Assembly: GCA_963576785.1 (NCBI GenBank)
Contig: OY756141.1
Coordinates: 1,054,001-1,118,000, forward strand
Direction: 5' to 3'
Source: Chlorophyllum brunneum
Taxonomy: Eukaryota > Basidiomycota > Agaricomycetes > Agaricales > Agaricaceae
Length of the DNA stretch: 64,000 nucleotides
The translations under genes and the position numbers were made by a program. This document shows, piece after piece, positions 43,209-55,856 of the stretch (its first letter is position 1; each line of letters starts with the position of its first letter). Below the pieces are notes generated by a model. That model had not been told where the DNA came from and ran no database searches. It saw nothing but the letters and a program-made list of their open reading frames with translations.

Positions 43209-45798
43209 CTATGCTTGGGATTCGTCATCAAGCGTAGGTACGCATACGCCAGCTCTTGCCCAAATCTTCAGCGCTGGTTTGTCACCTGTGCGAAGGGCAT
43301 TTCCAACAGCCAGTCTCGCGAAACCAGTGTCAAATCCTCCTAGGTTGGCACCAGCCTGAACGAGTATATCAACCGTATCGAGGTGTCCTTGTCGTGCAGC
43401 CTAGGGAAGATAAGTGTGTGTGTCTGGCCCATAATGAACATGTTACATACATAATATAGCGCTGTGTGCCCAAGGGTATCTCTTAAATGGACCAACGCGC
43501 CTGACTGTAACAACAATCCAACAGCCTGTGCATGTCCGTTTAATGCTGATACGTGTAACGGCGACCTCCCAGAGCCAGGATCCAAACAATTAATAATACC
43601 ACCAGCAACATTACCATATCTCCCAGGAATCCCTCCACTGGGAGTCGCACCGGTCGCAGACGACTGTTGTGGAAGCCCATGTTGACTTGGGAGTATGCGC
43701 TCACTCTCAATACAGTACTTGAGACTTTGAAGATCGTTCTTCGCGGCTGCAAGATGGATTAAAAAAGGTAAAAGTACAGATTCGGCTGTGGATGCCTCCG
43801 CAGCGGTCCACGTCCATAAAGCAGCAGTGTCTTGGGCGTTGGATACCGTGGCGAGTGTGTCCGATGGTACGACAATCTCCGGAATGAGAGAAGGCGGACG
43901 AGAGAGGCGGGCGAACTGGGAGAGGACATGATGAATTGTCTCTAGGTTTGTCTCTAAACTAGCGGTGGAGGGTGTTGTCCCGGTGTGGCTTGGAGCTGAT
44001 GCGGATGGGCGTGTCAATTCGCCTCGTAAGGGGATGCCGATGAGATCCCGGACTTGTTCGAGTGATAGATTTGCCTTGGAGAGGAGGTAGCTAAGTTTTG
44101 TCAACGCACACTAAAAAAATGAATTATTGGGCTGGGAAAGGGAGAGAGATTAAAGTCCGCACCTCGGGCGTCATATCACTCCCGGGTACGACACCAGCTT
44201 GGAGAAGCGTTCTAGCGGTCTCATATGCGTCAGAGACAGAACCTTTAGTGCACTGTGATATGGCCACGACCACGACGCCTCTGTCACAGGCTTCTTTCAG
44301 CGCTTCTATGAGATCGGGACGTTGTGGTGCATTGCCGGCGCCGAAGGTCTCAAGGACTACGCCGCGAATTGGAGGACTGCAAAATGCCTTGATGGTGGCA
44401 CCTGCGATACCTGGAAACAAACGCAGTGTTGCTGGAATAGATAATCAGAAGATGATGAGGGAGGCAGAGAGCTGAGATGACTAGCTTGCCTACATGGGGG
44501 CTCATCTCTACATTTAGCACATCAGCTAGAGAAGGACATCGCAAAAGTAATGATGATGAAGACCTTTGTGGGCGCTGAACTTCCGGAGGCTAGTTTGGCG
44601 AATGACATGATCCCAGTTTACGTCGATATCAATGCCAACTAACAGACATTATTAGATATCCACACCTGCGACACGGAGCATGAGACAAACCCTTCACCAG
44701 GGGAGCAAAGTTCGGACTCTCGAAAGCGGCCAAGTCATAAGATGACATCTTGGTTACTCTGTTACCTCGGTATAAGGTATGGTTGAAGTACACACAGCAC
44801 TCTGTTGGTGAATAGATGAATAGCGTGCGTAAATGTATTTGGGGCAAGCCGTACCCGGAATTATAAAATGACCAGCGATGGTGAGGGCACCCATCAAATT
44901 ATCTACAGCGTCATTCCGGAGCTGCGACATAGGTATCTGTGCTCCGGTGATAACCTGAAAACATGGATTAGCACATTCCTTGGAATTGTGAGCATACTTG
45001 AGCATACTACTGTCTTCCCGAGGTCTTCCAATAGGAAACTCAAAGCACTTGATGTATAAGACATGGTATCTGTTCCGTGTAGGACGACAAAGGCATCAAA
45101 ATGATAGTTCAACTCGATCTCAGTGGCGAGACGAATCCAGTCTAAAGCGGTTGGACGTTCAGCTCTGGGTCGAGACAAAAGGCAGACACCGCGGACCTTG
45201 AATATCCATGTTGCTGCTATCTAGTAGTGGATTCCACTAGATGACATTAGGATGATATCCCGATCAGTTGAAAGGGGAGCTCACTTCAAGGATCGCATAG
45301 CGAATGGACTTGCTTGCTGTTCCGCCAGGAACTTTACTCCGGGGCGTAACGAGGCTGGGCAACTGTGCTTCGTAGACATCCTCAGCGACCTTGACGCATC
45401 TCGGTCGATTCTTGGGGTCCCGCTCATTGGGTAAGCTGAGAGATGCATCGCCAATTGGGCGACTTGATCGCACAGCCAGTGTTGGGTGGGCTTCTTGCAA
45501 TACGGTGGTCTGTGACGGTACTGGACTTGACCTGCCGCTATTACTGCTCCATTCCCTGAATCCTTGTACAGTTCCTGAGTTGGAAAACAAGGACTCCCGC
45601 AGCGGGTCATGGAAACGGGTTTGGCTTCTGAGAGTTTCTGTCAAAAAGTATGGTTCTGGAACATAGCCCTGTTGTCCAACGAGCATTCCAATAGTACCCC
45701 CTACGACTTATGTCAGAGAATGATGACGCTGGATGGCGCAACGCGCCTGTGTAAATGATGAGAACCCGGGATTCATCTGCGAGCTGAGAGGCATCCAT
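43209..45798 (-). CDS. Asparaginase with C-terminal ankyrin repeats
   Basis: Cytosolic-type L-asparaginase, hydrolysing asparagine to aspartate and ammonia. MDASQLADESRVLIIYTGGTIGM gives the first catalytic Thr motif (TGGTIGM), split by an intron. A variable linker of about 110 residues follows. The second catalytic block is FDAFVVLHGTDTMSYTSSALSFLLEDLGKTV, then ITGAQIPMSQLRNDAVDNLMGAL and VYFNHTLYRGNRVTKMSSYDLAAFESPN. The C-lobe has VVLETFGAGNAP and AISQCTKGSVSDAYETARTLLQAGVVPGSDMTPE. The last 250 residues contain ankyrin repeats (GRSPLHVSALNGHAQAVGLLL, GHTALYYAARQGHLDTVDILVQAGA). This matches the ASPG type found in animals and fungi, where an asparaginase domain is fused to ankyrin repeats. 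It starts 191 bases from the divergent tryptophan synthase. Confidence 0.88.
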
Positions 45799-45989
45799 TG
45801 TTGTGTTGCAGCGCCGATACGTCGTGTGAGCCAACTTCGGGAGCTCTTCGCGGAGATTAGGCTTCCTCGAGATTGATCGTGCTCACCACGTGGTCTCTAT
45901 CTCGGATCGAGATAATTCAAAAGCCAGCGGTTCTGTGAGTCACCAACATCGCCAATTTCTCCTCTCTCCCCTCAAATCTACCCTTACTT

Positions 45990-48672
45990 ATGGAGGCTCT
46001 CAAGAAGGTTTTTCAGGATAAAAAAGCTGAGGTTTGCCCGCCGCCATTGTTGTTCCTAAGACACATTCATCAAGTTCGACTCTAGAACGCCTCTGCTCTC
46101 GTAACATTTATTACTGCCGGCTATCCTACGAAGGATGACACCCCATCTATTATGCTGGCAATGCAAGCTGGAGGAGCTGACATCATAGAGCTCGGAATAC
46201 CATTTTCTGATCCTATTGCAGACGGACCAACTATCCAGGCCACAAATACCGTTCGTTCCTCCCATTCTGTGTAGGCCCATACATTCACCACACCCCAGGT
46301 CGCTTTGAAAAATGGGATAGACTATGCGACTGTATTGGGTCATCTCACGGAGGCACGCACCAAAGGTCTTACTGCACCTGTGCTTCTCATGGGTGTGTTT
46401 TGCCTGAATAATAGCACGCCCTTCGCTCACATCAATCCAAGGCTACTATAATCCTCTTCTTGCATATGGGGAAGACAAAGCAATACAAGACGCCGCGGAA
46501 GCTGGAGCAAACGGTTTCATCATGGTAGATCTCCCACCCGAGGAAGCTATCGCCTTCCGGGAGAAATGCGCCAGAGCCCGGTTCGTATTACCCGACATCA
46601 CAGCTGATGTTGGATCATGACTGTTCACCAGACTCTCCTATGTGCCGCTCATAGCACCTTCCACCACCCTTAGCCGCATTAAGTTTTTGGCCTCTATCGC
46701 CGATACGTTCATTTACGTCGTTTCCAAGGTAGCCTTGATTGGAATTGATATTTGAACGAGTGCTTACCACTGAATAGATGGGAACGACGGGCTCTTCAGA
46801 CACCGGCAAGCTCAATATCGAGCTCCCTGATATCCTCGCTCGCATCCGTGATTATACCTCCGTTCCTCTCGCAGTCGGTTTCGGTGTCGCTACTCGGGAT
46901 CACTTCAACTACGTTGTTGATGCTGGTGCTGATGGTATCGTTATTGGGAGTCGCCTCGTGAACGTTATTGGCGGTTCAGATCCCGGAAAAATTCCACAAA
47001 ACGTTGAGGCCTACTGTCGCGAGGTCTCTGGTAAATGTGAACCGGCACGCGTTCGCTCCCCTCCCACCACGTCTTCACGCGCAGCGAATCTCAGCTTGGC
47101 AGATAGAAAGCTGAAGACCATCGACCAGGAAGTCCTACCGGCACGTTTTGGCCAGTTTGGTGGACAGTATGTTCCTGAAGCCCTCGTAGACTGCCTAGCC
47201 GAACTCGAAGAAGCACATAAAACTGCCATGGCCGACCCCGAATTCTGGAAAGAGTTCCGTAGCCATTTTGGCTACATCAATCGTCCTTCAAACCTATATC
47301 TTGCCCAAAATCTCACCAATGAGGCTGGTGGAGCCAACATCTGGCTCAAGCGAGAAGATCTGTCAGTATTTTTCACGCGTCTCTTCTTACATTTATGATT
47401 AATAGGCATATTACAGCAATCACACGGGTTCACACAAGATCAACAACGCTATTGGACAGGTATTTTTTGATCATTTTTATTGTCGGTTGACATAAAGTGA
47501 CAGCATGCATAGATCCTTCTCGCACGCCGTCTGGGAAAAACCCGTATCATCGCTGAGACCGGTGCAGGACAACACGGCGTCGCAACCGCCACGGTCTGTG
47601 CTAAGTTTGGTTTGGAATGTATCGTCTATATGGGTGCAGCAGACGTCCGCAGACAAGCCCTCAATGTCTTCCGTATTGAGATGCTTGGAGGGAAGGTGGG
47701 GAACGACGTCAGAATTTCTCGAAGTTGTTAACGAATATCTATCCCAGGTCATTCCCGTACATTCAGGTTCTTGCACACTGAAAGACGCTGTCAATGAAGC
47801 GCTTCGTGACTGGGTGACCAACCTTTCGACTACACACTACCTCGTTGGTTCTGCTATAGGACCCCACCCCTTCCCTACCATTGTTCGCGACTTCCAGAAG
47901 GTGATCGGCCAGGAAATCAAGCAACAGCTTCAGGATATTCGCGGAAAACTCCCGGACGTTGTTGTTGCTTGTGTTGGTGGCGGCAGCAATGCGATTGGAA
48001 CCTTCTATGATTTCATTCCAGACAACAACGTTCGTTTAGTTGGCGTGGAGGCTGGTGGAGAAGGTTTCATCATTTGATATTTCTGCCTGCTTGACTTGAT
48101 CTGACATCTCCGCTTAGGAATTGACGGCATTAAACACAGCGCAACATTATCCCAGGGTCAGCCAGGCGTCTTGCATGGTGTCAGAACGTACATCCTCCAG
48201 GACAAAGATGGTCAGATCATCGAGACACACTCAATCAGCGCTGGCCTTGATTACCCCGGTGTTGGACCTGAGCATGCCTGGTTGAAAGATTCCGGTCGTG
48301 CTGAATACGTTGTAGCTACTGACGAGGAGGCCCTTCGAGGATTCAGGATGCTGACCCAGAAAGAGGGCATTATACCCGGTGCGTTATTTTACAACTGAGC
48401 GTATCCTATATCTAGACCTAACGGCTGCTTAGCTCTGGAATCTTCGCACGCAATCTGGGAAGCTGTTCGCATCGCTAAGACCCTTCCCAAGGACAACGAC
48501 CTTGTTGTGGTGAGTGTTGTTGGATATATTTGTGTCTATGAAAAGTTTGATGTGGCCCACTCCCAGTGCTTATCCGGTCGCGGTGATAAAGATGTAGAGC
48601 AGATATCCGAGCTTCTTCCCAAGTGGGCCGATGCCCTTGACTGGCACGTCGCTTCGCGCTCCTCTGCTTAGA
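45990..48672 (+). CDS. TRP5: Bifunctional tryptophan synthase (alpha-beta fusion)
   Basis: Catalyses the last two steps of tryptophan synthesis: cleavage of indole-3-glycerol phosphate (alpha) and condensation of indole with serine (beta). [14 protein letters not shown] begins the alpha half, with [35 protein letters not shown] (catalytic Glu), [18 protein letters not shown] and [11 protein letters not shown] linker ([15 protein letters not shown]) joins it to the beta half at about 47140, which opens [18 protein letters not shown]. The PLP lysine lies in the short exon [36 protein letters not shown] and [10 protein letters not shown] (phosphate loop) follow, with EGIIPALESSHA near the end and VASRSSA at the stop. 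About eleven introns. The fused alpha-beta order is the fungal form. The frame is complete. Confidence 0.95.
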
Positions 48673-49030
48673 TTAGAGTTTGACGGAGCACGTTATACAC
48701 CTGGTGGGTTTTGAATTTTAGATATATATCACTAAGTCATGTAGATTGTTCGAATATGTATGTCGCATATAGGCCGCTCATGGGCCACGGATACGAGCTT
48801 TAGCTCAAAGCCACCGTCCGTTATTTTCCCCAAGTCCCAACCTGTGTATTTAAGTACCAGGTATTTGAATTGATAATGAGTGGCTGTGTTGGGCACCTAT
48901 TTAGGAAAGATTAGATTCCTCGTCATGACTCGATCCAGCTTGCCCATCCGGCTTTCAAATCTCTTATAACATATTTCGATACAGACATAGAAAGTACCCC
49001 TTCACCCAAAGAAAATCACATTACTCGACA
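48673..49030. other. Spacer between TRP5 and eIF2B beta
   Basis: About 360 bases, probably TRP5 3' UTR plus the next promoter. A CATTACTCGACA leader just before the ATG at 49031 is the only notable detail. No coding sequence is supported. Confidence 0.4.
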
Positions 49031-50446
49031 ATGTCTCAGGAGCGCAACGCTCCATACAACAGAGCCGTTGAGGCGTTAGCTTCTAAGCTGAGACGTCGGT
49101 CAGTGTTATCACCCCTTGTCGCTGCGAGGGGATATAGGACTGACTTTGAAAACTGACCCCCCCACGAATATCTGCTTGATGTAGGCAAATCGTGGGATCG
49201 CGAACTACAGCGCTAGAAACACTCCTTGTCTTGCGACTGGTCATATCGAAAGCGCGTTTCTCAAATTTTGAGCAACTCGTAGGGATTATCAGGAGCGTCG
49301 GACACAGACTTGTCGAAGCACAACCTAAAGGTACGTTTATCATTATTTTTATAGTCAAACATATGATAATCAGTTCCACAACCCAGAGCACTCAGTCGGA
49401 AACACCGTACGCAAGGTTCTACACCATATCAGAGAAGAGTATCAAACAGCAACACAAGGCTCCGAAACCGATGCACCAAAAGGTCAATTCTCGATCGCTA
49501 AATTTGTCCTCCTGGGTCAACCCAGAAAAAACATCACTGGTGCCCCGAAATCCGAGAATCGAGGGACGCTAAGAGAGAATGACCCCGACGACCCGGATTC
49601 ATTTGCGAAAGGCTTGAAGCCCGTCTTAATGGAAGCTCTACAGGATGTTTTGGATGAGCTGGAAACAGTGTATGACAATGTCTCGAAAAACGCCAAAGAT
49701 CACATACATTCAGAGTAGGCACTTCGTTTACCTGCTTTCGGCAGTCGGGTGTGCTGATCCTCGAACAAGCGAGATTATCCTAACACTCGGCATGTCGAAA
49801 ACAGTGGAAGCATTCCTCAAATCAGCCGCACACCATCGTAATTACACCGTTATCGTCGCAGAAACCGCGCCATCGTACGAGGGTAGAAATATGGCAAAAT
49901 CCCTCTCGTCAGATGGTATTTCCACCTTCCTCGTCCCTGACTCCTCTATCTTTGCTCTCATGTCGCGCGTCAACAAAGTAATTCTTGGTGCACACGCCAT
50001 CCTTGCCAATGGTGGCATGTTCGCCATTACTGGTTCGCAAATTGCTGCTACTGCAGCGCGAGCACACAGTACACCGGTCGTGGTGTGTGCTGGCCAATTC
50101 AAGCTGACACCTCTATGGAATTTGTATCATGAATATGGAGCTTTGGACTTTGGAAACCCGGACGAGGTGTTAGGGTTCGAGGAGGGGCATTTAGTGGATA
50201 GGGTGGATGTAGTGAATCCATATTATGATTATGTGCGTCCGGAGCTGATCGACGCGTATATCACGAACGAGTGAGTGAGCCTATGGGTTTTTGGGACGGC
50301 CATGTATTAAAACCACCCAGCGGTGACCATCCACCTACATCAATATACCGGCAAGTTCCGAAAAGGCATTTCTCCCTTCCGTTCTGACCACTTGATTCTG
50401 CAGCTTGCTGAAGGAAGCATATGATGACGAAGATACTGAACTATAG
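49031..50446 (+). CDS. GCD7: Translation initiation factor eIF2B subunit beta
   Basis: Regulatory subunit of the guanine nucleotide exchange factor for eIF2; with the alpha and delta subunits it senses phosphorylated eIF2. MSQERNAPYNRAVEALASKLRRR starts the helical N-domain, with TALETLLVLRLVISKARFSNFEQLVGIIRSVGHRL. The C-terminal Rossmann-like part reads NAKDHIHSDEIILTLGMSKTVEAFLK, VIVAETAPSYEGRNMA, LVPDSSIFALMSRVNKVILGAHAILANGGMFAITGSQ and PEELI-type VRPELIDAYITNE. The end YRLLKEAYDDEDTEL matches beta rather than alpha or delta subunits. An intron at about 49713-49769 splits HIHS from DEII; read through, it gives a stop. Seven exons. Confidence 0.92.
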
Positions 50447-50522
50447 ATTCATTGCACATATTACTCTCGAAATACTATCAGTTTGCAAGTCCTGTCCTTC
50501 AAGAGGATAATACACTTACATA

Positions 50523-53426
50523 TTACTTTCTAAGAATATCGAAGAATGCCTCTTGTGGTAGGTCCACCTTGCCTAGCTTCTTCATCAAGCGTTTACCCTC
50601 TTTCTGGTTCTCGAGATGCTTTAACTTGCGTTCGTAGTGTCCTCCGTACAGTCCGGCGGTGACATCTGCTCGGAGAGCCTTGAGAGTCTCTCGGGCGATG
50701 ACTTTCTTTCCTACCGCTGCTTGGATAGGAACTTCAAAGAGCTGTCGAGGAATGACCTTGTCTAAATTCGGTGTTAGCGAATTGATTGAAGCTCAGCGCT
50801 AGCAGATGCTCACGAAGTTTCTTTACCCATTGTCTTCCGATCGTTTCTTGGGCCAACTTATGGACAATAAGTGCCAGCGCATCGACTGGTTTCCCATTCA
50901 GCAGGAAGACCATCTTGGCCAAGTCGCTCTTCTTGTAACCTGCGTCCTCATAGCTAGGGAGGGAGTCATGATAGAGTCTATGAGACATATTGTCAGAACG
51001 CACTCGAAACTAGCGAAACCTGAACTTCGGCTTTTCAATTGGTCGAAGAAGTCAGATACAATTTCGCTCAGAGGTAGGGTGCATGTGAGCATTATGCGAG
51101 AGGAAGACGCGGTACCAGAGTCAAGGTATTTGTGGTCTAGATCTTCACCTCGCCGCGAGTAACAGAGATCCAGCATCTCACCGAAGTATTCTATGCAAAA
51201 GTATGAGCCACATGGTTTTTGTCGGGTGGTCATTTGGTGCATACCTTCGGGAACGATAATCGATGCTTTCACAATTGGTTCTTGCACCTCCTTCACTCGG
51301 AGTGTAGAATCATTTACGTCTGGAAAGTCCGTTGGGTTGCTAACATAGACCTCCTTGTCATCACGCCAGTAAACGACTAGGACAAGGCCGTTGGTGAGTT
51401 TACTAGATGTATGGTTTGCCTTTGACTCCCTCCCTACCTTTGTACGGCACTGTGGGAGCAGTGATGATGATATTGGCATCATATTCATCTTCCAATCGCT
51501 GGCGGAACACGTCCATGTGGAGTGTCCCGAGAAAACCGAGCCGACACCCTTGCCCGAGGGCAGTGGACGATTCTCTTTGGACAGTAACACTACGGTCCGT
51601 TAGTGTCAGCTACAAAAGGTCATTGTGAATATTTCCTGAGCGTGTAGTTAGACGCTTACGCGGTTGATCGATTCTTCCAGCTTCGGAAAATCGTTGTTGT
51701 CGATAGGGAACACCCCAGCATATACCTAGAATGCATAAGCCCGAGGAAATAAACGTGGAGGAGTTGTACCCACCATTGCTTTCGTGGGTTTGAATCCAGG
51801 CATGGGGTCAACAGGAGCACCAACACGATGGAGTGTGTCACCAATATGTGCTTGGGAATCCACCGTTTCAGTATGTCATAGGGTTGGGTCAGGAAGTCAA
51901 CACACCTTCTGACGACTGCTTCATATTGCAAGCAATGTATCCGACCTGACCTGGATGAAGAGCTTCAACTAACGTCTCCTCTGGGTGCATAACACCGATT
52001 TCTGTGATCTCATATTTCTTTCGTGTATGACATGAAGCTATCTTATCCCCTGAATGGGAGATTAATGTACTTCACAAGAGTTGAATGGCGCGAAGCCCCT
52101 ACCTTTCTTCAACACGCCATGCTGTAGATTAATGAGGGAAATGACTCCTCGGTACTTGTCATATCTGACTTTGTTGAAAATGGAGAAAAGATAGACAGCG
52201 GGTGCACCTACAATGAATCAAACAAGAATGCCTTCAGTGGCTCTCTTTGGGAACCCTCCGGAGGTGGTATCCTCTCAATAATGGCCTGGAGAACGGCCTC
52301 AACACCCAAACCTGTCTTTGCAGATATTTTGATAATTTCAGCAGGATCTAGGCCAAATATCGATTCGATTTGGGCTGCTATTCGTTCTGGCTGCGCAGCA
52401 GGAAGGTCTATCTGAATCACACAAGTGAGTGGATGAAACGTCGAGCAGCCCACGATCTGACCTTGTTTAAAATTGGTATAACCTTTAAACCTCTTTCCTT
52501 GGCACTGTGAAATACCGATAAAGATTGCGCTTGCACACCTTGACTAGCATCCACCTGTGAGAAGAGTCCAGTTATTGCACGGAATTCTATTGCACACAAA
52601 GTTAGACGTACCAAGAGAAGGGCACCCTGACAAGCGGCCAACGAACGCGAAACTTCCCAAGCAAAATCAACGTGGCCCTAGCGTAAGTGTCAACATGTAT
52701 CTCCCCATGGCTTGAGGTATTGCGCCTCACTGGAGTGTCGATTAGATTGAGGAGATGTCGCTGGCCGCCATAGGTATGAAGCATGCTTTACAGAAAGATT
52801 GAGTGAATGCTGTCGTTGACGTTACAGAGAATAGTACCTAGCAGTCTGTGCCTTGACTTTTCACTGGTCGTTAGTGCATTTGCAACGGAAAGCGGATAAC
52901 ATACCTGTAATGCCTCGTTCTCGTTCGACCTTGAGTCTATCTAGGACTTGTTGGTTCCTCCCGACTTGCTTCTTTTCGATGGTACCCGTAAGCTGTCACC
53001 ATGTTCAGTAGGATGCCATACGTTTGAACGGATGGTATGAACCTCGAGGAGTCTAGAAAGAAGTCGAGAGTCAACGACAGGTCTCGTAAGTGAAAGCCAT
53101 AACTGACCGGTCCGCCAACGTTGACTTTCCGTGATCTATATTCTAACTTATTGAGTACGAGGAGCAGCATAGAGATAGGACATGTACCAATGTGGGCAAT
53201 AATTGAGAAGTTGCTGTAAACAGAACTTTCAGCAAGGAAGCAACATCCAAAGACGTGAACCAGTATACCGTATCATGTCGCACGGGTAGTCCTCCATCAC
53301 CAGTCCCCTTCTTGCAGCATGTCTTGAGGCTGTCGAGTGTATATGCTTCCGTGTGTTCACAGATGCGCGACCACACTGGGGACCATCGAGGATTTGGAGG
53401 TAAGCTCTATGCCATGCGCATAACAT
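50523..53426 (-). CDS. GUF1: Mitochondrial elongation factor 4 (GUF1/LepA)
   Basis: GTPase that back-translocates or rescues stalled mitochondrial ribosomes. The ATG at 53426 gives a basic presequence ([12 protein letters not shown]) before [23 protein letters not shown]. The P-loop and G3 (DTPGHVDF) are each interrupted by short introns. G2 RGITV, G4 NKID and G5 SAKTG are present. EF4-specific domains follow: [64 protein letters not shown], then the C-terminal domain [19 protein letters not shown] ending at 50523. Roughly twelve introns. The presequence and complete G-motifs argue for a functional, imported protein. It is divergent from CWF18, with 238 bases between starts. Confidence 0.92.
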
Positions 53427-53664
53427 TTCCAACCTGGTTCGTATGACAGAAGTGCAAGTAAAACGATCGTCCGACCAGTCCCTGGCGCGTAAACGCACGC
53501 CTAGATAGAATTCCGGGGTATAAAAGGGAGAAAAGAGGAAGTCGATGTTTTCCGTTCCGAGGACGCGCCAGTCGGGGCCGTCAAAGTCAGAAATATTGCG
53601 ATCAGATGGCTTAGTCAGCAACGAGGATAGCACTGCTGGATGTGTGCCATAACCATCCACTACA

Positions 53665-54288
53665 ATGGCACTCGTCGAAGCATCCGAGGCACGTAAAGCG
53701 CGTCTTATCGCACTCAGGAAACGGAAGGCTGGCGAAGCGACCGACGAGTGAGTAAGTATGCCATGTGTGCCTTCCATTATTGTTCATGAACTTCCAGTGC
53801 TGCAGAGCCGGTATTCAAAGTGAGAAACTTCGACCCATACTCACGGACCATCAAAAAACACACGAGGGACGACGATGTTGAGATGGAAGATACGGTCGAA
53901 AAAGACGTGGCTGGACTAGCGGAGAAAATCATCCAGGAGGACAAGGTGCGGCAGGCACAGGAGCTGGTATGTCAAGTTGCCCTCTGCTGCCGAAAGCTTC
54001 ACCTTAGCTACATGTACTTGTGTAGGATGTCTTTAACATTGCCCCTAAACGAGCAAACTGGGATCTGAAACGCGAAATGGAAAAAAAGCTCGCGAAACTC
54101 GAGCGGAGAACCCAAGAGGCCATTCACACACTCATCCGTACGCCTCGTGGTCCCTACTGACCAGCTGGGCATTAATGGCCTTTACAGGACAGCGTTTGGC
54201 TGCTCAAAAAGGACAATCCGATGACATTGTTGGCGCAATGAGAGCCCAAGAACAGCAACAGCAAGACCTTTCCGACGAAGAGGACTAG
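53665..54288 (+). CDS. CWF18: Pre-mRNA splicing factor CWF18 (CCDC12)
   Basis: Small component of the Prp19-associated (NTC/Cdc5) spliceosome. MALVEASEARKARLIALRKRKAGEATDDAAEPVFKVRNFDPYSR is the conserved N-terminus; exon 1 ends at 53747. The middle is acidic and helical (DDVEMEDTVEKDVAGLAEKIIQEDKVRQAQEL). The next block DVFNIAPKRANWDLKREMEKKLAKLERRTQEAIHTLI, here spread over 54026-54137, is diagnostic for the cwf18/CCDC12 family. The C-terminus RQRLAAQKGQSDDIVGAMRAQEQQ ends in DLSDEED. Four exons, about 160 residues, as in other fungi. Confidence 0.92.
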
Positions 54289-55856
54289 GTATTCATGAAC
54301 CCCTCTATGCCTGTCCGTTTACGTGTATCTTTAGCGTTAATGTGTACAGTACTCCGACTTTTCAAGGGTACAAGCTTGCTTGCTCGTTGACTACTTGCGC
54401 GTGAAATCGCACTCGTTCCGGAACCCTGTACATCCTTCTGACGACTCTTATCAGCCTCACTTGATCACCGCGAGCTCATCTTCTGCGATTTGACTTCCCA
54501 CTGACTGTGGAACGCCAGGGACTCACAGTTGCAGTCCCGTGCCTGAAATATAAAATCTAAAGCGGTTCGTCAATCCGTACCATACCCCGTCTTTCTTCGA
54601 GAAACTCCCAAGAGGTGGCGATCGGAAACCTTACCCCTCATTCACCACGTTTCTGGTTATCTCATTGACAGCGAAAACGCGCTTCACGATCGAGACAGAG
54701 ATTCGGCTCCACGATATCAATCCTCAGCTCATTCAATACACAATATCCTCCTCGGAGGCGGCGCTGACCACACCGTTCGTCTGACATCCTTCCCACAGGA
54801 GACCTGATCTTTGGAAGCCTGCCTACACGTTTGTGTTGACAATACGGGAAGCTCATATTATGGTTCCCAGCAGCAGTACTTTGTGACCGCTGTCAGTAAA
54901 CGAGCAACAAAATTTCCCCTACCCGTTATAAATTCCCAATCATCTTCTTCACCCGAATGAAGAAGACCGTGTTTAAAACCAGCAGCTCGCCGGAAATAAC
55001 TTCAGTCATTGGCCTCGGTCCCATCATTGATGCTGAGGAGTACCGCATACGTATTCCCAGCACTGGAACCCAATAACCAGATGCAGCAACTCAACCATTA
55101 GCTTGCATGTGTGACTTGCAGAGGGCCTACCCTCGGACACTCTTGTCCTTCCAGAAACCGCTTCCCTGTGGCACATTTACTGAGATGTGGCGATGTTAGA
55201 TCCCATCCCAACAACCCTGCAGCAGCAGCATCTCGACTGGCTAACCGGAGCAGATTAATGGCCGAATAAATTAAGCATACGATTGACGATGATATAACTA
55301 CTTCTACAGCCGCTACTTCGAAGCTAGATGCCACTCTCAAGGTGGTGGACGGATATCCACTCACCGAATCGGCGGCCTTTTTACTCCACCCTGATAGATA
55401 TATAATGGCATGCGGCGCAGTCTAAATGATATAGAATAGAAAATCTTGGGATAAGATCCGCAGTTCAATGCACCCTTCCACTCTTTGTACACAGTACATT
55501 TGAGTAAGAATAGGTGATCCTAATAGACAACCCCCCAATGACCAGGTATACATAATTCACACCAATTTTTTTGGTGAATCGGTCCTCCCAACAGGCAGAT
55601 GTAAAGTTACGAAATACACCTTGTTATTTGTATTTAATAGTGACACAAACGTATGTTGCGACGAGAATGGGACAATCAGAAGACTTAGGACCAATTGCCT
55701 AAAAAGGGTAACTCGGGATCAGACGTGGAAGTGCCAATAAGTTATCTCTGCGCCTGCAAAATCGCCTCACTCACAGTACGCTCTCTCCCCTCGCCCTCAA
55801 AATTGCTTAGTTCCATATATCTAGCCACCTACAAGCTTTCTGGGGCATCATCTACC
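54289..55856. other. 1.5-kb intergenic region, nothing firmly recognised
   Basis: Lies between CWF18 and elongin A. Around 54600-54900 one plus-strand register is open for about 60 codons (GYLIDSENALHDRDRDSAP, then NILLGGGADHTVRLTSF) before a stop, and it may be a decayed coding fragment; I cannot name it. Another protein-like stretch runs on the minus strand at 55098-55364. No repeat or RNA gene was found. Confidence 0.4.
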